A DNA stretch of 64,000 nucleotides from Sphingobacterium bambusae (GCF_033955345.1 NZ_CP138332.1:3472001-3536000); one strand, 5' to 3'. Shown: positions 15,978 through 25,872, numbered from the stretch's first letter. The notes: generated by a model from the letters alone, not told the origin. A program made the numbers and translations.

Positions 15978-18900
15978 ATGAATAACTTCTCATTTGACAA
16001 AAGGCGTGTGGAAGCGTGGAAGCCGCCTATTGTCTTAATCTACCGGATTATGAAAATTACAACATTCTTATTGTTGGTTTTTATGACTTGTGCCTACGCG
16101 GAAGGGACGGCACAGAAAGTTACGCTCTCCTTAAAAAATGCAAAGCTGGAGGATGCTTTTAAAAGGATCTCGGATCAAACGGCCTATAAGTTTCTGTATA
16201 GCGACGAAGTCCTGAAAAAATCATCCAGAGTCAACGTAGACATGCGTAACGCGAATGTCCTTGATGTACTCAGGGCTGTTTTGCCGGAGGATCATTTTTC
16301 CTTTAAAATTATTGCAGAAACGATATCGGTAACCTATAAAGAAGCAGCGGTTCGTACTTCCTTAGCGGCTGTACAGCAAAGCCGTGTAAGCGGTAAAGTG
16401 ACCGGCGCCAACGGTACAGCGCTCGCCGGTGTTTCCATTGGTGTAAAAGGTACATCGAGTGGAACGACTACCGACGAAAATGGAAACTACTCGATTGCGG
16501 CGAGTGAAGGAAGCATTTTAACATTCCGTTATGTCGGCTACATTGCTAGAGAGGTAACGGTTCGTGTGCAGCAATCGATTAATGTTCAACTAGTATCTGA
16601 GGATCAGGCGATAGAAGAAGTCGTTGTAACAGGTATGGGACAACGGGTGGACAAGCGCTTGTTCACAGGTGCAACATCGCAGATATCGGGTGACGCGGCG
16701 CAGATAGGCGGACAGATTGATCCGAGCCGCGGGCTAGAAGGTCGAGTGGCCGGTGTGTCGGTGCAGAATGTTACCGGAACCTTCGGTACCGCACCTAAAA
16801 TTCGCGTCCGCGGAGCGACATCTATTTACGGTAGTTCAAAACCTTTATGGGTGGTGGATGGCGTAATTATTGAAGATGTTGCAGATGTAAATGCAGACGC
16901 ACTATCCTCCGGTGATGCATTAACATTGATCAGCTCGGCTGTTGCCGGATTGAATGCTCACGATATTGAATCATTTCAGATTTTAAAAGATGGTTCTGCC
17001 ACTTCCATTTATGGTGCACGCGCTATGGCTGGTGTAATTGTCATCACCACCAAAAAGGGTACTGCCGGACGAAGCTCGCTAAATTATACCGGAGAATATA
17101 CCACGCGTGCTATCCCACGTTATTCGGAGTTTAACATTATGAATTCGCAAGAGCAAATGTCGGTGTATCAAGATATGTATGAAAAAGGATATATCAGATT
17201 TGCTAATTTACCTGTTGCGAGTAATACTGGCGTATATGGTGATTTGTACAGACGTATCCAGAGCGGCGAAATATATAATGACTTGTTTGGCGATAGACAT
17301 CACGTGAATAATTTTTTAAGAGAAGCAGAATATCGTAATACCGATTGGTTCAGCGAATTGTTTCAACCGAGTCTACAACATAATCACTCGGTGAGCATGT
17401 CTTCAGGTACTGAAAAATCACAATATTATAGCTCACTTAGTGCGTTGGTTGATCCGGGTTGGACGAAGCGTAGTGGCGTAAACCGCTACACAGGTAACTT
17501 AAATGCTAATTATAATATCTCTGATAAACTAAAGCTGAATATTATCACCAATGGATCTTACCGTAGCCAACAGGCTCCCGGAACATTGGGGCAGTCGACA
17601 GATGTAGTTTTTGGAGAGGTAAAGCGCGACTTCGACATTAACCCCTATGCCTATGCAATGAATACGTCACGTACCTTGGATCCTAATGCCTTTTACACAC
17701 GTAACTATGCCCCCTTCAATATTTTGCATGAGTTAGAGAATAACTACATGGATGTGAATGTAGCCGATTTGCGTTTTCAGGGCGATCTAAAGTGGAAAGT
17801 TTTCAGCGGATTGGAGTTGGGCGCATTTGGTTCAGTACGTTATCAGTCTACCTCACAACACCATTATGTGAAAGACTTGTCAAATCAGGCGATGGCGTAT
17901 AGAGCGGGTATCAGCCCGGAAAATGCGACAATTCGAGACCGAAACCCGTTCTTGTATAAAGATCCAGATGATCCATATGCAAGACCAATTTCGGTGTTGC
18001 CCGAAGGCGGTATCTATAACCGTACGGACTATACCATGTTCGAACAATTGTTCCGTTTTACCGCCCAGTTTAACAAAACGTTCAATCAAAACCATATCGT
18101 AAGTGCGTTTGCGGGTTCAGAGATTACGGCGTCGGACAGAAATAACACTTGGTTTCGTGGCTGGGGACTGCAATACGAACTTGGAGAAAGCCCATTTACA
18201 GATTACAGGGTTTTCAAAAGAGGTCAGGAAGAGAACACGCCGTATTACTCCGTTAATAGAAATTCTTCCAATGATCCCTCAAGTATCCGCTATAAACAAG
18301 CAGCTTTCTTTACAAACTTGACCTACTCTTTCGCAGGAAAATATACCTTGAACGGAACATTCCGTTACGAGGGAGCAAACAAATTGGGAGAGGCGACTTC
18401 CGCACGTTGGATGCCTAGTTACAATATTGCTGGTGCTTGGAATGTGCACGAGGAGGATTTTTTCCAGAGCTTATCACCGGCGCTATCTCATTTGATGCTG
18501 AAAGCATCTTACAGCCTAACTGGAGATAGAGGTCCATCAAATGTTACCAATTCTTTCGCTGTGTATGGCTCGTATACCCCTTGGCGTCCGACTGCTGGAG
18601 ATTCGGAGTCGGGATTGCAGATTCTGGATCTTGCCAACAGTGAGCTAACCTATGAAAAAAAGCATGAGCTCAATATCGGTACCTCAGTTGGATTTTTGGA
18701 TAATCGCATCAACTTGGAGTTTGATTGGTTTACGCGTAATAACTTTGATCTTATTGGTTTCGTAAATACGCAAGGTTTGGGGGGCACGATTTCCAAAATG
18801 GGAAATGTCGCAGATATGAAATCCAATGGCGCAGAGCTTAGCTTAACGGGCAATATCCTAAGAGACGGCCCATTTAAGTGGACATCTGGTTTGATATATT

Positions 18901-19661
18901 CTAATGTCAAAACAGAGGTAACGCGTTTGGATACCCGCAGCCGTGTTATTGATTTGATAACTGGATCTGGATTTGCAGTAGAGGGCGGCCCAGTTCGTGG
19001 ATTGTATTCCGTTCCTTTTTCTCATTTGAACGATGAAGGACTACCTGTGTTTGTTGGTCCAGATAACGAAGAGACCATTACGGGGATCTATTTTCAGGAG
19101 CGTGATCGGTTAGATTATTTACAGTACGAAGGTTCTATTGATCCTATACATACCGGCGGTTGGAATAACACATTTAACTACAAAAACTTTAGTCTTAATG
19201 TTTTTGTGACCGGTTCCTTTGGAAATGTAGTGCGATTGAATCCTGTGTTTAAGCACGAGTACAATGACTTAACGGCTTCTACGAAAGAATTTGCAGACCG
19301 TTGGATGATTGCAGGCGATGAAGATCGTACTAACATCCCTAGTATTGCTACAGTGGGACAGAATCGTGCCTACAGCAATAACCTGCAATATGCCTACAAT
19401 ACGTACAACTATTCGTCAGTAAGGACTGCTAAAGGAGATTTTATAAGATTGCGAGATGTTTCCTTAACATATGATCTTCCTAAAGCTTGGTTGAGCGCAT
19501 GGAATGTCAATTCTTTGGGGCTTCGATTGAATGCATCTAACGTATTTCTAATCTATGCCGATAAGAAGTTAAATGGACAAGATCCTGAATTTGTAAATGC
19601 GGGAGGGGTCGCTGCTCCGTTAGCTAGACAATACACCTTAACGCTACGCTTGGGATTGTAA
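15978..19661 (+). CDS. SusC/RagA family outer membrane transporter with N-terminal STN signalling domain
   Basis: This 1227-residue TonB-linked importer also acts as the sensor for the FecR/ECF pair just upstream. It has a basic N-terminal extension before the signal peptide (membrane core about 26-45), an STN domain (about 46-118, including QKVTLSLKNAKLEDAFKRI), a carboxypeptidase-regulatory-like domain (about 136-208), a TonB-box region EEVVVTGMGQ (213-222) and a plug ending near AMAGVIVITTKKG. The barrel ends in YTLTLRLGL. The start at 15978 keeps the extension usual in such proteins; a start at the internal Met 25 would still give a good signal peptide. The susD start codon overlaps its stop codon. 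The substrate is unknown, but the following metallohydrolase suggests peptide- or metal-linked nutrients rather than glycans. Confidence 0.95.
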   Translation: MNNFSFDKRRVEAWKPPIVLIYRIMKITTFLLLVFMTCAYAEGTAQKVTLSLKNAKLEDAFKRISDQTAYKFLYSDEVLKKSSRVNVDMRNANVLDVLRAVLPEDHFSFKIIAETISVTYKEAAVRTSLAAVQQSRVSGKVTGANGTALAGVSIGVKGTSSGTTTDENGNYSIAASEGSILTFRYVGYIAREVTVRVQQSINVQLVSEDQAIEEVVVTGMGQRVDKRLFTGATSQISGDAAQIGGQIDPSRGLEGRVAGVSVQNVTGTFGTAPKIRVRGATSIYGSSKPLWVVDGVIIEDVADVNADALSSGDALTLISSAVAGLNAHDIESFQILKDGSATSIYGARAMAGVIVITTKKGTAGRSSLNYTGEYTTRAIPRYSEFNIMNSQEQMSVYQDMYEKGYIRFANLPVASNTGVYGDLYRRIQSGEIYNDLFGDRHHVNNFLREAEYRNTDWFSELFQPSLQHNHSVSMSSGTEKSQYYSSLSALVDPGWTKRSGVNRYTGNLNANYNISDKLKLNIITNGSYRSQQAPGTLGQSTDVVFGEVKRDFDINPYAYAMNTSRTLDPNAFYTRNYAPFNILHELENNYMDVNVADLRFQGDLKWKVFSGLELGAFGSVRYQSTSQHHYVKDLSNQAMAYRAGISPENATIRDRNPFLYKDPDDPYARPISVLPEGGIYNRTDYTMFEQLFRFTAQFNKTFNQNHIVSAFAGSEITASDRNNTWFRGWGLQYELGESPFTDYRVFKRGQEENTPYYSVNRNSSNDPSSIRYKQAAFFTNLTYSFAGKYTLNGTFRYEGANKLGEATSARWMPSYNIAGAWNVHEEDFFQSLSPALSHLMLKASYSLTGDRGPSNVTNSFAVYGSYTPWRPTAGDSESGLQILDLANSELTYEKKHELNIGTSVGFLDNRINLEFDWFTRNNFDLIGFVNTQGLGGTISKMGNVADMKSNGAELSLTGNILRDGPFKWTSGLIYSNVKTEVTRLDTRSRVIDLITGSGFAVEGGPVRGLYSVPFSHLNDEGLPVFVGPDNEETITGIYFQERDRLDYLQYEGSIDPIHTGGWNNTFNYKNFSLNVFVTGSFGNVVRLNPVFKHEYNDLTASTKEFADRWMIAGDEDRTNIPSIATVGQNRAYSNNLQYAYNTYNYSSVRTAKGDFIRLRDVSLTYDLPKAWLSAWNVNSLGLRLNASNVFLIYADKKLNGQDPEFVNAGGVAAPLARQYTLTLRLGL

Positions 19662-19684
19662 TGGAAATTTTAAGATACCTTGAA

Positions 19685-21274
19685 ATGAAAAGAACAAATA
19701 AATTATATATAGCCTTGGCCCTGGTTTGTGGCCTTAGTTTTTCCTCATGCAATAAATTTTTAGATGAGTTGCCTGATAACCGCGCAACCTTGGATACGGA
19801 AGATAAAATCGACAAGATGTTGGTGTCTGCATATCCGAGTACCGCCTATTTGGTAACGGCAGAGTTTTCATCGGATAATGTTGATGATTATGGGGTTAAT
19901 AACCCGTATAGTGAGCGGGATTTGGAGCAATTGTTCCGTTGGAACGATGTGACCGAAGAGACGAACGACAGCCCAAAAAGGGTCTGGGAAGCCTGTTATA
20001 GTGCAATTGCGAGTGCTAATGCTGCATTGGACGCGATTCAAGAGAAAGGCAATCCAACAAGTTTAAATCCGCAACGCGGAGAAGCACTGGCGGCACGTGC
20101 CAACGCCCATTTTATTTTGGTGAATCTTTTCGCTCAGCATTATCATAAGGATCATGCTGCAACGGATTTGGGCGTAACCTACATGATGACCTCGGAAGTT
20201 GAACTCGATCCTAAATACGAGCGCAACACGGTTCAACAGGTGTATGACTATATGTTGCAGGATTTACAAGAAGCAATTCCTTTGATCGACGATTCTTCTT
20301 ATGGATCAACACCGAAATACCATATGAATACGCGCGCGGCCAATGCACTGGCTGCACGGATTGCTCTGTATATGCAAGACTGGGAGAAAGCAGTTAGTTA
20401 TGCCAACGCTGCTATTGGAGTTAATCCGGCTAGTATCATGCGGAATAATGATGAAATCTCAGCCAATGCTGTAGGTGGTGTAACTGATGCTGCAATTTAT
20501 TATAATCGCAGTTCAATCAATGCCAACCTTATGCTAGCTACAGCCGGAACAAACCATGGTTTGTACTTCGGTGCATATTATACGGGGTCACGCTTTGCAC
20601 ATGGTAATCTGATCGCCAGTACAGAAACTTTGTTGGCTAACGCTCCATTCGGTAGACGGGCGTCAAATGGCTTCAAACCAAGGGTTTTTGTGTATTCCGG
20701 AACAAATTTAGATAAATCACTGCTACCACGTGTTTCCTACATGTTCGAGTATACGGATGTAGTTGCCGGGATCGGTTATCGTCGCGGGGCCTATGCGCCA
20801 TTTACCACAGAAGAGACCATGTTAGTACGTGCAGAAGCCTTGATTCATTTAAGGCGCTATGATGAAGCCGTTGTAGACATGAAAAGATGGATAGACAATA
20901 CCTTGGTAAGTCCACCGGCAACGTTTACTGTAGAGGGGATCAACACCTGGGCCAACGGGATGGAATACTTTACCGCTCAACAACCAACACCAAAGAAAAG
21001 ACTTGATCCGACGATGATTCCTTATGAAAGCGGTACGCAAGAAAATATGTTACATGCACTGCTTTTCATACGTCGCTTCGAGACAATGCACATGGGCTTA
21101 CGCTGGTTTGATGTTAAACGTTACGGTATAGAGATTGAGCGCCGTTTAGTAACCTCAGGAACAACAATCGCCGCTGTTGAAACGGATACAAAATTGACTG
21201 TCCGAGATAAGAGACAGGCTTTGCAACTGCCCTTGGATGTAATCACTGCTGGCCTAACACCTAATCCTAGATAA
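19685..21274 (+). CDS. SusD/RagB family outer membrane lipoprotein
   Basis: This is the surface partner of the STN-containing SusC. The ATG at 19685 is preferred because it directly gives a lipoprotein signal (MKRTNKLYIALALVCGLSFS, Cys 22). An ATG at 19661 overlaps the susC stop codon and adds eight residues. SusD features are TPR-like helices (WEACYSAIASANAALDAIQ, ARANAHFILVNLFAQHY), a TTEETMLVRAEALIHLRRYD helix, and RRFETMHMGLRWFDVKRYG near the end. The C-terminus is shorter than in the first SusD and lacks the WPIP motif, typical of the SusD subgroup that travels with HExxH lipoproteins. Confidence 0.93.
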   Translation: MKRTNKLYIALALVCGLSFSSCNKFLDELPDNRATLDTEDKIDKMLVSAYPSTAYLVTAEFSSDNVDDYGVNNPYSERDLEQLFRWNDVTEETNDSPKRVWEACYSAIASANAALDAIQEKGNPTSLNPQRGEALAARANAHFILVNLFAQHYHKDHAATDLGVTYMMTSEVELDPKYERNTVQQVYDYMLQDLQEAIPLIDDSSYGSTPKYHMNTRAANALAARIALYMQDWEKAVSYANAAIGVNPASIMRNNDEISANAVGGVTDAAIYYNRSSINANLMLATAGTNHGLYFGAYYTGSRFAHGNLIASTETLLANAPFGRRASNGFKPRVFVYSGTNLDKSLLPRVSYMFEYTDVVAGIGYRRGAYAPFTTEETMLVRAEALIHLRRYDEAVVDMKRWIDNTLVSPPATFTVEGINTWANGMEYFTAQQPTPKKRLDPTMIPYESGTQENMLHALLFIRRFETMHMGLRWFDVKRYGIEIERRLVTSGTTIAAVETDTKLTVRDKRQALQLPLDVITAGLTPNPR

Positions 21275-21275
21275 C

Positions 21276-22178
21276 ATGAAATTAACTATGAAATTATATT
21301 CAATACTGCTTTTATCTTCACTTTCATTGTTTTCCTGCTCGGAGGACGCTTTGGAAACAGAAAGTGTCTTCGTTGATAAAACGGTCGATAAGAACGATCT
21401 GGATAACTATATAGAGAACACTTTTACAAAAGACTATAATATAGCGATCGTTTATAAGTTTGTGGAAGCCGAGTCGGATTTGAACTACAATTTAAGCCCT
21501 GCAGATTATGAAAGTTCTGTCCGCATGACCAAGCTACTTTATCACCTAGGCATTGAGCCTTATGACAAGGTTACTGGGAGTAAAGCGTTCATTAACTCGT
21601 ATTTTCCGAAGCTTTTAAATTATATTGGCTCACCGGCATATCGGAACAACGGAACATTTGTTTTGGGTACAGCTGAGGGAGGGACAAAAATCACGCTGTA
21701 TGCATTGAACAGTTTGGACGAGTCGTCTGCAGCCGACCCAGATTTTCTGAATGATTTCTATTTCCATACCATGCATCATGAGTTTGCCCATATTCTACAC
21801 CAAACCAGAGACTATCCATCTGCCTTTAACCAAATAATAGGGGCGGGATATGTAGCAGATTCTTGGAGTGATATCTACGATGATCGGCAGGATTTAGCGA
21901 CCGTTATCTCAGAGGGTTTTATTTCTGCTTACGCATCTAAAGAAGCGAATGAAGATTTTGTAGAGACCTATTCATTTTACATTACATTATCTCCTGCCCA
22001 ATGGGAGCAACGCCTTAGCGCAGGTAGTGTGGCGGGGAGGAATAAGATTGAAGCCAAATTGGATATTGTCCGCACATACTTTATGAACGTTTGGAACATC
22101 GATTTGGACGAATTGCGGGATGAAATATTGACTAGGCAAGCATCATTGCCCGATTTTGATCAACTATCCTTAAAATAG
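21276..22178 (+). CDS. Substrate import-associated zinc metallohydrolase lipoprotein (HExxH)
   Basis: This 300-residue lipoprotein (lipobox SLFSC, Cys 21) carries the zinc motif HEFAHILHQ at 168-176, in which His 168 and His 172 bind zinc and Glu 169 is the catalytic base. Proteins of this kind, matching in my reading the TIGR04549/Peptidase_Mx1 group, are encoded directly after susC/susD in many Bacteroidota and are thought to cut a peptide-like substrate at the outer membrane before import. Spacing supports an operon: it begins 2 bases after susD and ends 7 bases before the DUF4302 gene. A second ATG at 21288 could also serve as start. Confidence 0.9.
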   Translation: MKLTMKLYSILLLSSLSLFSCSEDALETESVFVDKTVDKNDLDNYIENTFTKDYNIAIVYKFVEAESDLNYNLSPADYESSVRMTKLLYHLGIEPYDKVTGSKAFINSYFPKLLNYIGSPAYRNNGTFVLGTAEGGTKITLYALNSLDESSAADPDFLNDFYFHTMHHEFAHILHQTRDYPSAFNQIIGAGYVADSWSDIYDDRQDLATVISEGFISAYASKEANEDFVETYSFYITLSPAQWEQRLSAGSVAGRNKIEAKLDIVRTYFMNVWNIDLDELRDEILTRQASLPDFDQLSLK

Positions 22179-22184
22179 ATAATT

Positions 22185-23489
22185 ATGAAATTTAGATATA
22201 TATTATTAGCACTATTGCTTCCGGTTTTTGTCTTCAATTCGTGTAAAAGGGAAACCGATCGCATTTTCGAAGAAAATGCTACGGTTCGAGTGAATGAAGC
22301 TATTCGCGAAACCTATGAGGTATTGCAATCCAATAAGGGTGGCTGGATGATGAAGTTTTATCCGAGTGATAATCAGGAGTTTGGTGGGTATACCATTTTT
22401 ACCAAATTTTTGTCAAATGCACAGGTATCGATTGCCTCGGATCCTATCGCGGGAGTCCAAACAAGTAGTTATTCTGTCGTTCAGGAATCTGGCCCCGTAT
22501 TGACCTTTGATGGTTACAATAAGAGTATACATTGGTTTTCTGAGCCCGGAATGGATAATGGGGGAATTGGGGCAGACGACACGGGGATGAAGGGTGACTT
22601 CGAATTTATCGTGTTGAAGGCAACTGCGGATTCAGTAGTGTTAAAAGGTAAGAAAAGTGGCTCACGGATATTAATGCAGCCGTTGGAGGAAGGGCAGTTT
22701 GAATCCCTTTCGTCAGAATATCAGGATGCTGCAAATTCATTTATCGAGTTTGGCGTATTTAAGCTGGAGGATGCCTCTGGAGAGATCCATCCTTTGGTTT
22801 ATGATTCCAAAATGCGTGTGTTTCAGAATACTAAGGAGAACTCTGGCGAATTGCTTTCTTTCCGGGTAGTTCCAGGAGGATTAGAATTCTTTAAAACATA
22901 CGTAATAGATGGGGTGTCATTTGATAACTTAGCTTTTCGGGAGCCAACCGATGATTATCCCTACGGATATTATACGGATAACGCAAATACCTTCAAGATT
23001 ATGCCGGATGTTACTCCTCTAAATACTTGGTTCATGTCCAATCTTTGGGGAATGCGGTATAGTGGTCTTGGGGCAGAAGGCCAATCGTGGTGGGACGCGG
23101 GCCGCACAAGGTTCACTAATAACAACTACACTCTTAACTACGTTTACCTTGGTCATGTAACACAAGGACGCAGAGGTTTCTATGTAGATCTTACCGTCGG
23201 AGGACAAAATTCAACTGCTTATTTTATTTACAACATGACACCGGTTCCGGGCACAGTTGATGAGGTGACGCTGTCTTTTGGTGGCTCCTATTATTCTTCT
23301 GCAGCTTTCCAATTGACATATTGGAACAATGCCATTATCTACTTGGTACAGATGTTAAATAGCAAGACCTTCAAGATCACATCAGATGTCTTAGAAAAAC
23401 CGTCGAAAATTTTATTGACCGATAAAGCCGATCCTGATAACACGATCGTTCTTGAACTTGAAGATTTTAGTAATCCATTAGTCAATTAA
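22185..23489 (+). CDS. DUF4302 family lipoprotein
   Basis: The frame encodes 434 residues with a lipoprotein signal (MKFRYILLALLLPVFVFNSC, Cys 20). The early segment EAIRETYEVLQSNKGGWMMK, followed by FYPSDNQEFGGYTIF, and later repeated beta-rich blocks are typical of DUF4302 proteins, which accompany SusC/SusD and the HExxH lipoprotein. No catalytic motif is visible. A surface-binding or scaffold role in the same uptake complex is likely but not shown. It is the last gene of the locus; a terminator follows 17 bases later. Confidence 0.88.
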   Translation: MKFRYILLALLLPVFVFNSCKRETDRIFEENATVRVNEAIRETYEVLQSNKGGWMMKFYPSDNQEFGGYTIFTKFLSNAQVSIASDPIAGVQTSSYSVVQESGPVLTFDGYNKSIHWFSEPGMDNGGIGADDTGMKGDFEFIVLKATADSVVLKGKKSGSRILMQPLEEGQFESLSSEYQDAANSFIEFGVFKLEDASGEIHPLVYDSKMRVFQNTKENSGELLSFRVVPGGLEFFKTYVIDGVSFDNLAFREPTDDYPYGYYTDNANTFKIMPDVTPLNTWFMSNLWGMRYSGLGAEGQSWWDAGRTRFTNNNYTLNYVYLGHVTQGRRGFYVDLTVGGQNSTAYFIYNMTPVPGTVDEVTLSFGGSYYSSAAFQLTYWNNAIIYLVQMLNSKTFKITSDVLEKPSKILLTDKADPDNTIVLELEDFSNPLVN

Positions 23490-23505
23490 CAACGTCTCTA
23501 GTTTT

Positions 23506-23545
23506 AACCTCCTGTTTTCGGCTTACGGAAATAGGAGGTTTTTCA
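23506..23545 (+). terminator. Rho-independent terminator of the sigma/FecR/SusCD locus
   Basis: AACCTCCT (23506-23513) pairs with AGGAGGTT (23533-23540), the stem continues inward with TTTTCGG/CGGAAAT pairing, and a short T run follows. Confidence 0.9.
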
Positions 23546-23636
23546 TCATAATTTATACTTGTACCATGATGATAGAACTGAATTTGCTTCGGATTTTAAC
23601 TCGTATAATTACTAAAATATAAATGACAACATAAAT

Positions 23637-23933
23637 ATGAATAAAATAGAAGCAGAAAAATTAGTTTTGGCCGGTACCATATTTTCCAGCGCTTATATAC
23701 TGATCTTGATGGCATTGTATTATATACCCTTCAAGATCGAACTCCCTAATTTTTTACAAGCAATAAGCAGTATGTTCTTTGAGCTTTTTACCTTACCTAC
23801 GATGGTATTTCTGGCAGCAGCGCTACTTTTCGGGATTTATAAACTAGTCCGGAAGAGATTTAATACGCGTGTCTATATCATAACATCACTATCTTTACTT
23901 TCGGTATTGCTCATTATCCTAACTTGGGAGTAA
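23637..23933 (+). CDS. Small three-helix membrane protein (copy A of a paralogous pair)
   Basis: The frame encodes 98 residues with three predicted membrane helices (about 10-30, 48-68 and 78-96) separated by a short basic loop, KLVRKRFNTR. No known family was recognised. The protein at 25921-26217 is its close paralogue, with 87 of 98 residues identical by direct comparison. Conservation at the protein level argues that both are real genes. Their small size, lack of partner enzymes and flanking accessory genes leave the role open; a transporter accessory or an immunity protein is possible. Confidence 0.75.
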   Translation: MNKIEAEKLVLAGTIFSSAYILILMALYYIPFKIELPNFLQAISSMFFELFTLPTMVFLAAALLFGIYKLVRKRFNTRVYIITSLSLLSVLLIILTWE

Positions 23934-24316
23934 GAAGCTGGCAAAAGCATAAAATATGAGAAAATAGACTGTCAATAAACAATATGGACAACAATTAATA
24001 TTTCTTTTACATGATATCTGGGGGCTAATCGCATCTCGTTAAAAAACTTGGTTTATCGGGAAATAAAAAAGTTAGTTATCAAAAGTATGCTTTTTCCAAA
24101 TTTTATTCTACAGATAATTAAATATCTATTATTACCGAAAAATTGAGAACGCTTGCAAAAGTAAGGCTAATTCATATGGCTTGCTGAAAAAGGTGCCTCA
24201 AAGTATTGTACGAATAACTTTTTCAAGATAATCATCTCAAAGAACGTGTCGTTATAGAACAATAGAAAAAATCCTTAGCCTCACGCCAAGGATTTTTACA
24301 TAAATGAATATCGATA
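23934..24316. other. 383-base AT-rich gap
   Basis: No coding frame is supported. The only element seen is the minus-strand terminator at 24266-24298 belonging to the lipoprotein gene to its right. Confidence 0.6.
24266..24298 (-). terminator. Terminator of the cysteine-rich lipoprotein gene
   Basis: On the minus strand, AAAAATCCTTGGC pairs with GGCTAAGGATTTTTT around a short loop, giving an approximately 11-bp stem ending in a T tract. Confidence 0.85.
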
Positions 24317-25267
24317 CTAATTTCCGGGGTTAGGGGTAGCGCCTCCACAGTTAGAGAATATGCTTGGGCTAACGGTAGTGGCTGCACTAGGACATGTACT
24401 ACAGAAAGTGTGATTTATAGTTTCGACAAGTACTCCGTTTTCAATCCTATATACTGGCCTTGTTAACCCAACGTCAATCGTGCTGTAATATCCATTAGGT
24501 AATATACAAGTTTTCGCAGAATTGGAATAGTGTATCCCTGATTGAAAATAAATAATCGTTGTTGGCGCAGAGTAATGTCCATTAATGGCTCCCTGTAGAT
24601 TGTTTAAAGAATTGCCATATAAATAGTTTTGGATTCCTGTATATGGGATTGATTCGTTTGGATTTGAAGGAGTTCCAGAATTTGCTGGAGGGTTTCCTGG
24701 TATAACAGTTATGGGGACTGGTTGGTTCTCAGTACATGCTTCTAAGGCGCAATCCGCGGCTATAGGTGCAATACAAGGATAGAAACTAAACGAACATGCA
24801 ATTTTACTAACTATCCCCATATCATCGATCGCATCAACAACGCATTTTCGTATACCTTCGTAAGTGCATGGGTACTTCCCTCCGAAAGGAAGTGGAGGCT
24901 CGTTGTGTGAATAGGTAGCTACACCGTTTGCTATAGTTATAGTGTAAATCGCTTGTCCATCGAGATACATAACTATTTGGCCGCTAATACTATTTAGATT
25001 TTGGCTAATAAATTCAAAAAGTTGTTGTTCCGTGTAATTGCTAGGAACTGCAACGTTTAAACTCGTTTGAGAAGCGACTTCAACTTCTGTGCCTGGTCCA
25101 ACTGGTACGCTTGATGCGGATCCTCCGATTAATTTGACAGATTTCAAATCATAATCAATAATGTTGTTTGATAAATGAATAGTTTCTGCTTTATCACAAG
25201 ATAGGATAGCAAAAAACGTTAAAAAGGCTAATGCACGTTGCATGAATTTGGTTAATTTGTTTTTCAT
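24317..25267 (-). CDS. Cysteine-rich lipoprotein of unknown function
   Basis: The frame encodes 316 residues. The signal ends at the lipobox AILSC (Cys about 24). A beta-rich N-terminal part is followed by a compact Cys-rich, hydrophobic segment (about 133-178: CTYEGIRKC, then IACSFSFYPCIAPIAADC and ALEAC), a Pro/Asn/Ser-rich linker (about 182-208) and a C-terminal domain with four more Cys (TCILP, FCSTC, NCGG). The paired cysteines suggest disulfides in an exported protein. I recognise no family; the central segment is reminiscent of Cys-rich peptide-toxin modules, but that is only a resemblance. It lies between the two copies of the small membrane protein. Confidence 0.7.
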   Translation of the reverse strand: MKNKLTKFMQRALAFLTFFAILSCDKAETIHLSNNIIDYDLKSVKLIGGSASSVPVGPGTEVEVASQTSLNVAVPSNYTEQQLFEFISQNLNSISGQIVMYLDGQAIYTITIANGVATYSHNEPPLPFGGKYPCTYEGIRKCVVDAIDDMGIVSKIACSFSFYPCIAPIAADCALEACTENQPVPITVIPGNPPANSGTPSNPNESIPYTGIQNYLYGNSLNNLQGAINGHYSAPTTIIYFQSGIHYSNSAKTCILPNGYYSTIDVGLTRPVYRIENGVLVETINHTFCSTCPSAATTVSPSIFSNCGGATPNPGN

Positions 25268-25638
25268 AATTACAATAAAGGTATTTGTAAAGTGTTTGAT
25301 AATATATCTTCAACAAAAAAGGCTATTAATTGTTTGTTCAATGTTTCTTTTTTTTGAATTATTTTGGTTTTAGTTCGCTGTTTGTTACTTTTTTTGACGG
25401 GTTAGGCTCAAAATGTTCTCAATAATTGGGTCAATACAAGGAAAAAGAGTTTGTCTTGTTAACTAAGTCTCTTCATATCTAAGGCCTAAAAGTAGTACAT
25501 ATGTACCGGTTCGCTAGTAAGTAGTGCTATTCTAGAAGCGACCGAAACAACAGCTAAAAATCAAAAAGGTTCTGGCGTAATATTAAAATTATGGTATGGA
25601 TTCAGTTTACTGAAGTATTTTGTATATTTAAATAGAAT
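25268..25638. other. 371-base gap
   Basis: No gene is supported. It must hold the minus-strand promoter of the lipoprotein gene and the plus-strand promoter of the gene at 25639. A 22-base T-rich string around 25347-25366 (TTTTTTTTGAATTATTTTG) also occurs around 6563-6582; it is low-complexity and may be chance. Confidence 0.5.
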
Positions 25639-25872
25639 ATGAAAATTATGACAACATCCCTATTTATTAATATTGGTGCACAGGAAATTTTTGTTTTGGC
25701 GTTCTTTGTTCCTGTATTTTTAGGCTATTTGTATTGTATTTACCATGCACTGACAAACAAGAAATTGGAATTACCTTACCGTTTTGCTTGGGCTGCAGCG
25801 ATGTTTGTTTTGCCGTTTCTTGGCTGCGTCCTCTATTGGACGATTGGCAAAAATGCTGTTAAAGAAAGCTGA
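25639..25872 (+). CDS. Small PLDc_N-like membrane protein
   Basis: The frame encodes 77 residues with two membrane helices. The second half (RFAWAAAMFVLPFLGCVLYW followed by TIGKN) matches the pattern of the phospholipase D/cardiolipin synthase N-terminal membrane domain (PLDc_N), which ends in Pro-x-x-Gly-x-x-x-Tyr-x-x-x-Gly. No nuclease or synthase domain is attached. Stand-alone PLDc_N proteins are common, and some serve as immunity or membrane accessory proteins. It lies 48 bases upstream of copy B of the small membrane protein and may share its transcript. Confidence 0.7.
   Translation: MKIMTTSLFINIGAQEIFVLAFFVPVFLGYLYCIYHALTNKKLELPYRFAWAAAMFVLPFLGCVLYWTIGKNAVKES

Noticed and set aside
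25347..25366. Repeat of the T-rich string also present near 6563-6582 as a mobile-element end
   Set aside because: It is low-complexity, with no flanking duplications or transposase.
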